DNA from: an uncultured bacterium
GTDB taxonomy: Bacteria > Bacteroidota > Ignavibacteria > Kapaibacteriales > UBA2268
Direction of reading: 5' to 3'
NCBI GenBank assembly: GCA_937875295.1
Contig: CALLXS010000017.1
Span: 1 to 9,517 of the forward strand
Length of the DNA stretch: 9,517 nucleotides
Below the pieces are notes generated by a model that saw only the letters and a program-made list of their open reading frames with translations, did no database searches and was not told where the DNA came from. The position numbers were made by a program, and so were the translations under genes. Shown here piece after piece: positions 8,300-9,517 of the stretch. The stretch's first letter is position 1, and every line of letters begins with the position of its first letter.

Positions 8300-9517
8300 T
8301 TATCTTATTTCAATTAATTCTTCAGCAGTAGCACGTTTCCCATGTACTACATTTTTAGGTACAAGTTTCACTTCTGGTTTCACATATTTCTCAAATTCGT
8401 CTCTGAATTTATTAATAAATCCTTTCACTGGCCAAGCTGCAGCATCACCTAAAGCGCATATTGTTCTTGCTTCAATATTAGAAGCTACAGAAATCAGTAA
8501 ATCCAAATCTTTACTCGTGCCATTTCCATCAGCTATTCTCTTTAAAATTTTCTCCATCCACCCGCAACCAATTCTACATGGAGTACATTGACCACATGAT
8601 TCGTGATGATAGAAATGAGTAATTCTTTGTATAACTTTTAATAAATCAGTATCTTCGTCCATTACCATAATACCGCCAGTACCAATATGTGTGCCATATT
8701 GTTTGAGAGATTCCTCATCCATTTTCACACCTTCAATTTCATCACCTCTTAGAGGTGGCATTGAAGAGCCACCGGGGATAACAGCTTTGACTTTTTTACC
8801 ATTTTTAATACCTCCGCAGATATTATAAATAATATCAGTAAGTAAAGTACCGGTAGGTAATTCATATACTCCAGGTTTATTAATATGTCCACTTACGCCG
8901 AATAATAAAGTACCGGGATGCTTTGGTTCGCCAATTTTAGCATAAGCATCTGCTCCAATTTCAATTATTGCTGGTACTGAAGCAATAGTTTCTACGTTAT
9001 TTACTGTGGTTGGCTTGCCCCAGAGTCCGAAATTAGCTGGAAATGGTGGCTTAATTCTTGGATAGCCCCTTTTGCCTTCTGTAGAATTCATTTGAGCAGT
9101 TTCTTCTCCGCAGACGTACGCACCAGCACCTTTATGCAAATAAATATCAATTTTATATTTTCCGCCAAAGGTATTAGTCATATTTTTGCCGAGAAAACCT
9201 TTTTCGTATGCAGTGTCAATAGCTTTTTGCATCATATTATATTGAGAATGATATTCTCCTCTAATATACAGATATGCTGAAGTAATTTGCATTGCATAGC
9301 CGGCTATCATAATGCCTTCGATTAGTTGAAATGGATTTCTCTCAAAAATTTGTCTATCTTTAAATGATCCTGGTTCAGATTCATCACCATTTACAGCTAA
9401 ATAGCGAATAATTCCATCGCCTTTAGGCATAAATGACCATTTTAAACCAGTTGGGAATCCGCCGCCGCCACGACCTCTCAAGCCGGAACGCTTAATGTAA
9501 TCGATTACATCGGCGGG
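8300..9517 (-). CDS. nuoF: NADH-quinone oxidoreductase subunit F (NuoF), N-terminus outside window
   Basis: NuoF is the peripheral complex I subunit that binds NADH and FMN and holds [4Fe-4S] cluster N3; it takes hydride from NADH and feeds electrons to the respiratory chain. The frame is open at the right edge and 405 residues are visible. They begin PADVIDYIKRSG, run into the FMN/NADH loop GLRGRGGGGFPTG (12-24), then NGDESEPG (43-50), a YIRGEY segment, GAGAYVCGEETA and the cluster motif SCGQCTPC with Cys308, 311 and 314; the fourth ligand is Cys354 in TICALGD. Usual family length is about 420-450, so only a few dozen N-terminal residues are missing. A TTG at 9481-9479 is not the start: it encodes the Leu of the conserved GLRGRGG motif. 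The segment after the cluster motif reads CRIGCGW where CREGT is common, adding Cys318. No other nuo gene follows, so nuoF ends its transcript at the hairpin near 8241-8275; nuoE would be expected upstream, outside the window. Confidence 0.96.
   Translation of the reverse strand, partial: PADVIDYIKRSGLRGRGGGGFPTGLKWSFMPKGDGIIRYLAVNGDESEPGSFKDRQIFERNPFQLIEGIMIAGYAMQITSAYLYIRGEYHSQYNMMQKAIDTAYEKGFLGKNMTNTFGGKYKIDIYLHKGAGAYVCGEETAQMNSTEGKRGYPRIKPPFPANFGLWGKPTTVNNVETIASVPAIIEIGADAYAKIGEPKHPGTLLFGVSGHINKPGVYELPTGTLLTDIIYNICGGIKNGKKVKAVIPGGSSMPPLRGDEIEGVKMDEESLKQYGTHIGTGGIMVMDEDTDLLKVIQRITHFYHHESCGQCTPCRIGCGWMEKILKRIADGNGTSKDLDLLISVASNIEARTICALGDAAAWPVKGFINKFRDEFEKYVKPEVKLVPKNVVHGKRATAEELIEIR

Noticed and set aside
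9479..9481. TTG as the start codon of nuoF
   Set aside because: The frame stays open to the window edge and upstream codons encode the conserved residues before the GLRGRGG motif, so the true start is outside the window.

Overview
This is an AT-rich bacterial window with four protein genes and no RNA gene, CRISPR array or insertion sequence that I can support. The large surface protein on the left combines a GEVED-type domain, a right-handed beta-helix and Ig-like modules. That architecture is typical of Bacteroidota and the wider FCB group (including Ignavibacteria/Kapabacteria-like lineages), where such proteins are usually exported by the type IX secretion system. The lineage is inferred from protein style only; no marker gene settles it.

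Layout: (1) Positions 1-4396, minus strand: one uninterrupted reading frame of 1465 codons that begins with a signal peptide and runs off the left edge. It encodes a giant secreted or cell-surface adhesin-like protein. (2) 4397-4811: an AT-rich spacer holding the ribosome binding site of the surface gene, a short tandem repeat and the murG terminator. (3) 4812-5906, minus: complete murG for lipid II synthesis. (4) 5907-6104: divergent intergenic region with an inverted repeat. (5) 6105-8204, plus: a complete CPA2-type cation/proton antiporter with a C-terminal pair of degenerate universal-stress-like domains. (6) 8205-8299: convergent spacer with a bidirectional terminator hairpin. (7) 8300-9517, minus: nuoF, the NADH-binding subunit of complex I, missing its N-terminus at the right edge.

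The genes do not form an obvious common pathway. murG stands alone rather than in a division/cell-wall cluster. nuoF is the downstream end of an operon that must lie mainly outside the window. The antiporter is a single-gene unit bounded by a divergent promoter region and a terminator. Antiporter and complex I both act on ion gradients across the inner membrane, but convergent orientation argues against co-regulation. I found no clear undescribed system; the most open-ended object is the composite surface protein.
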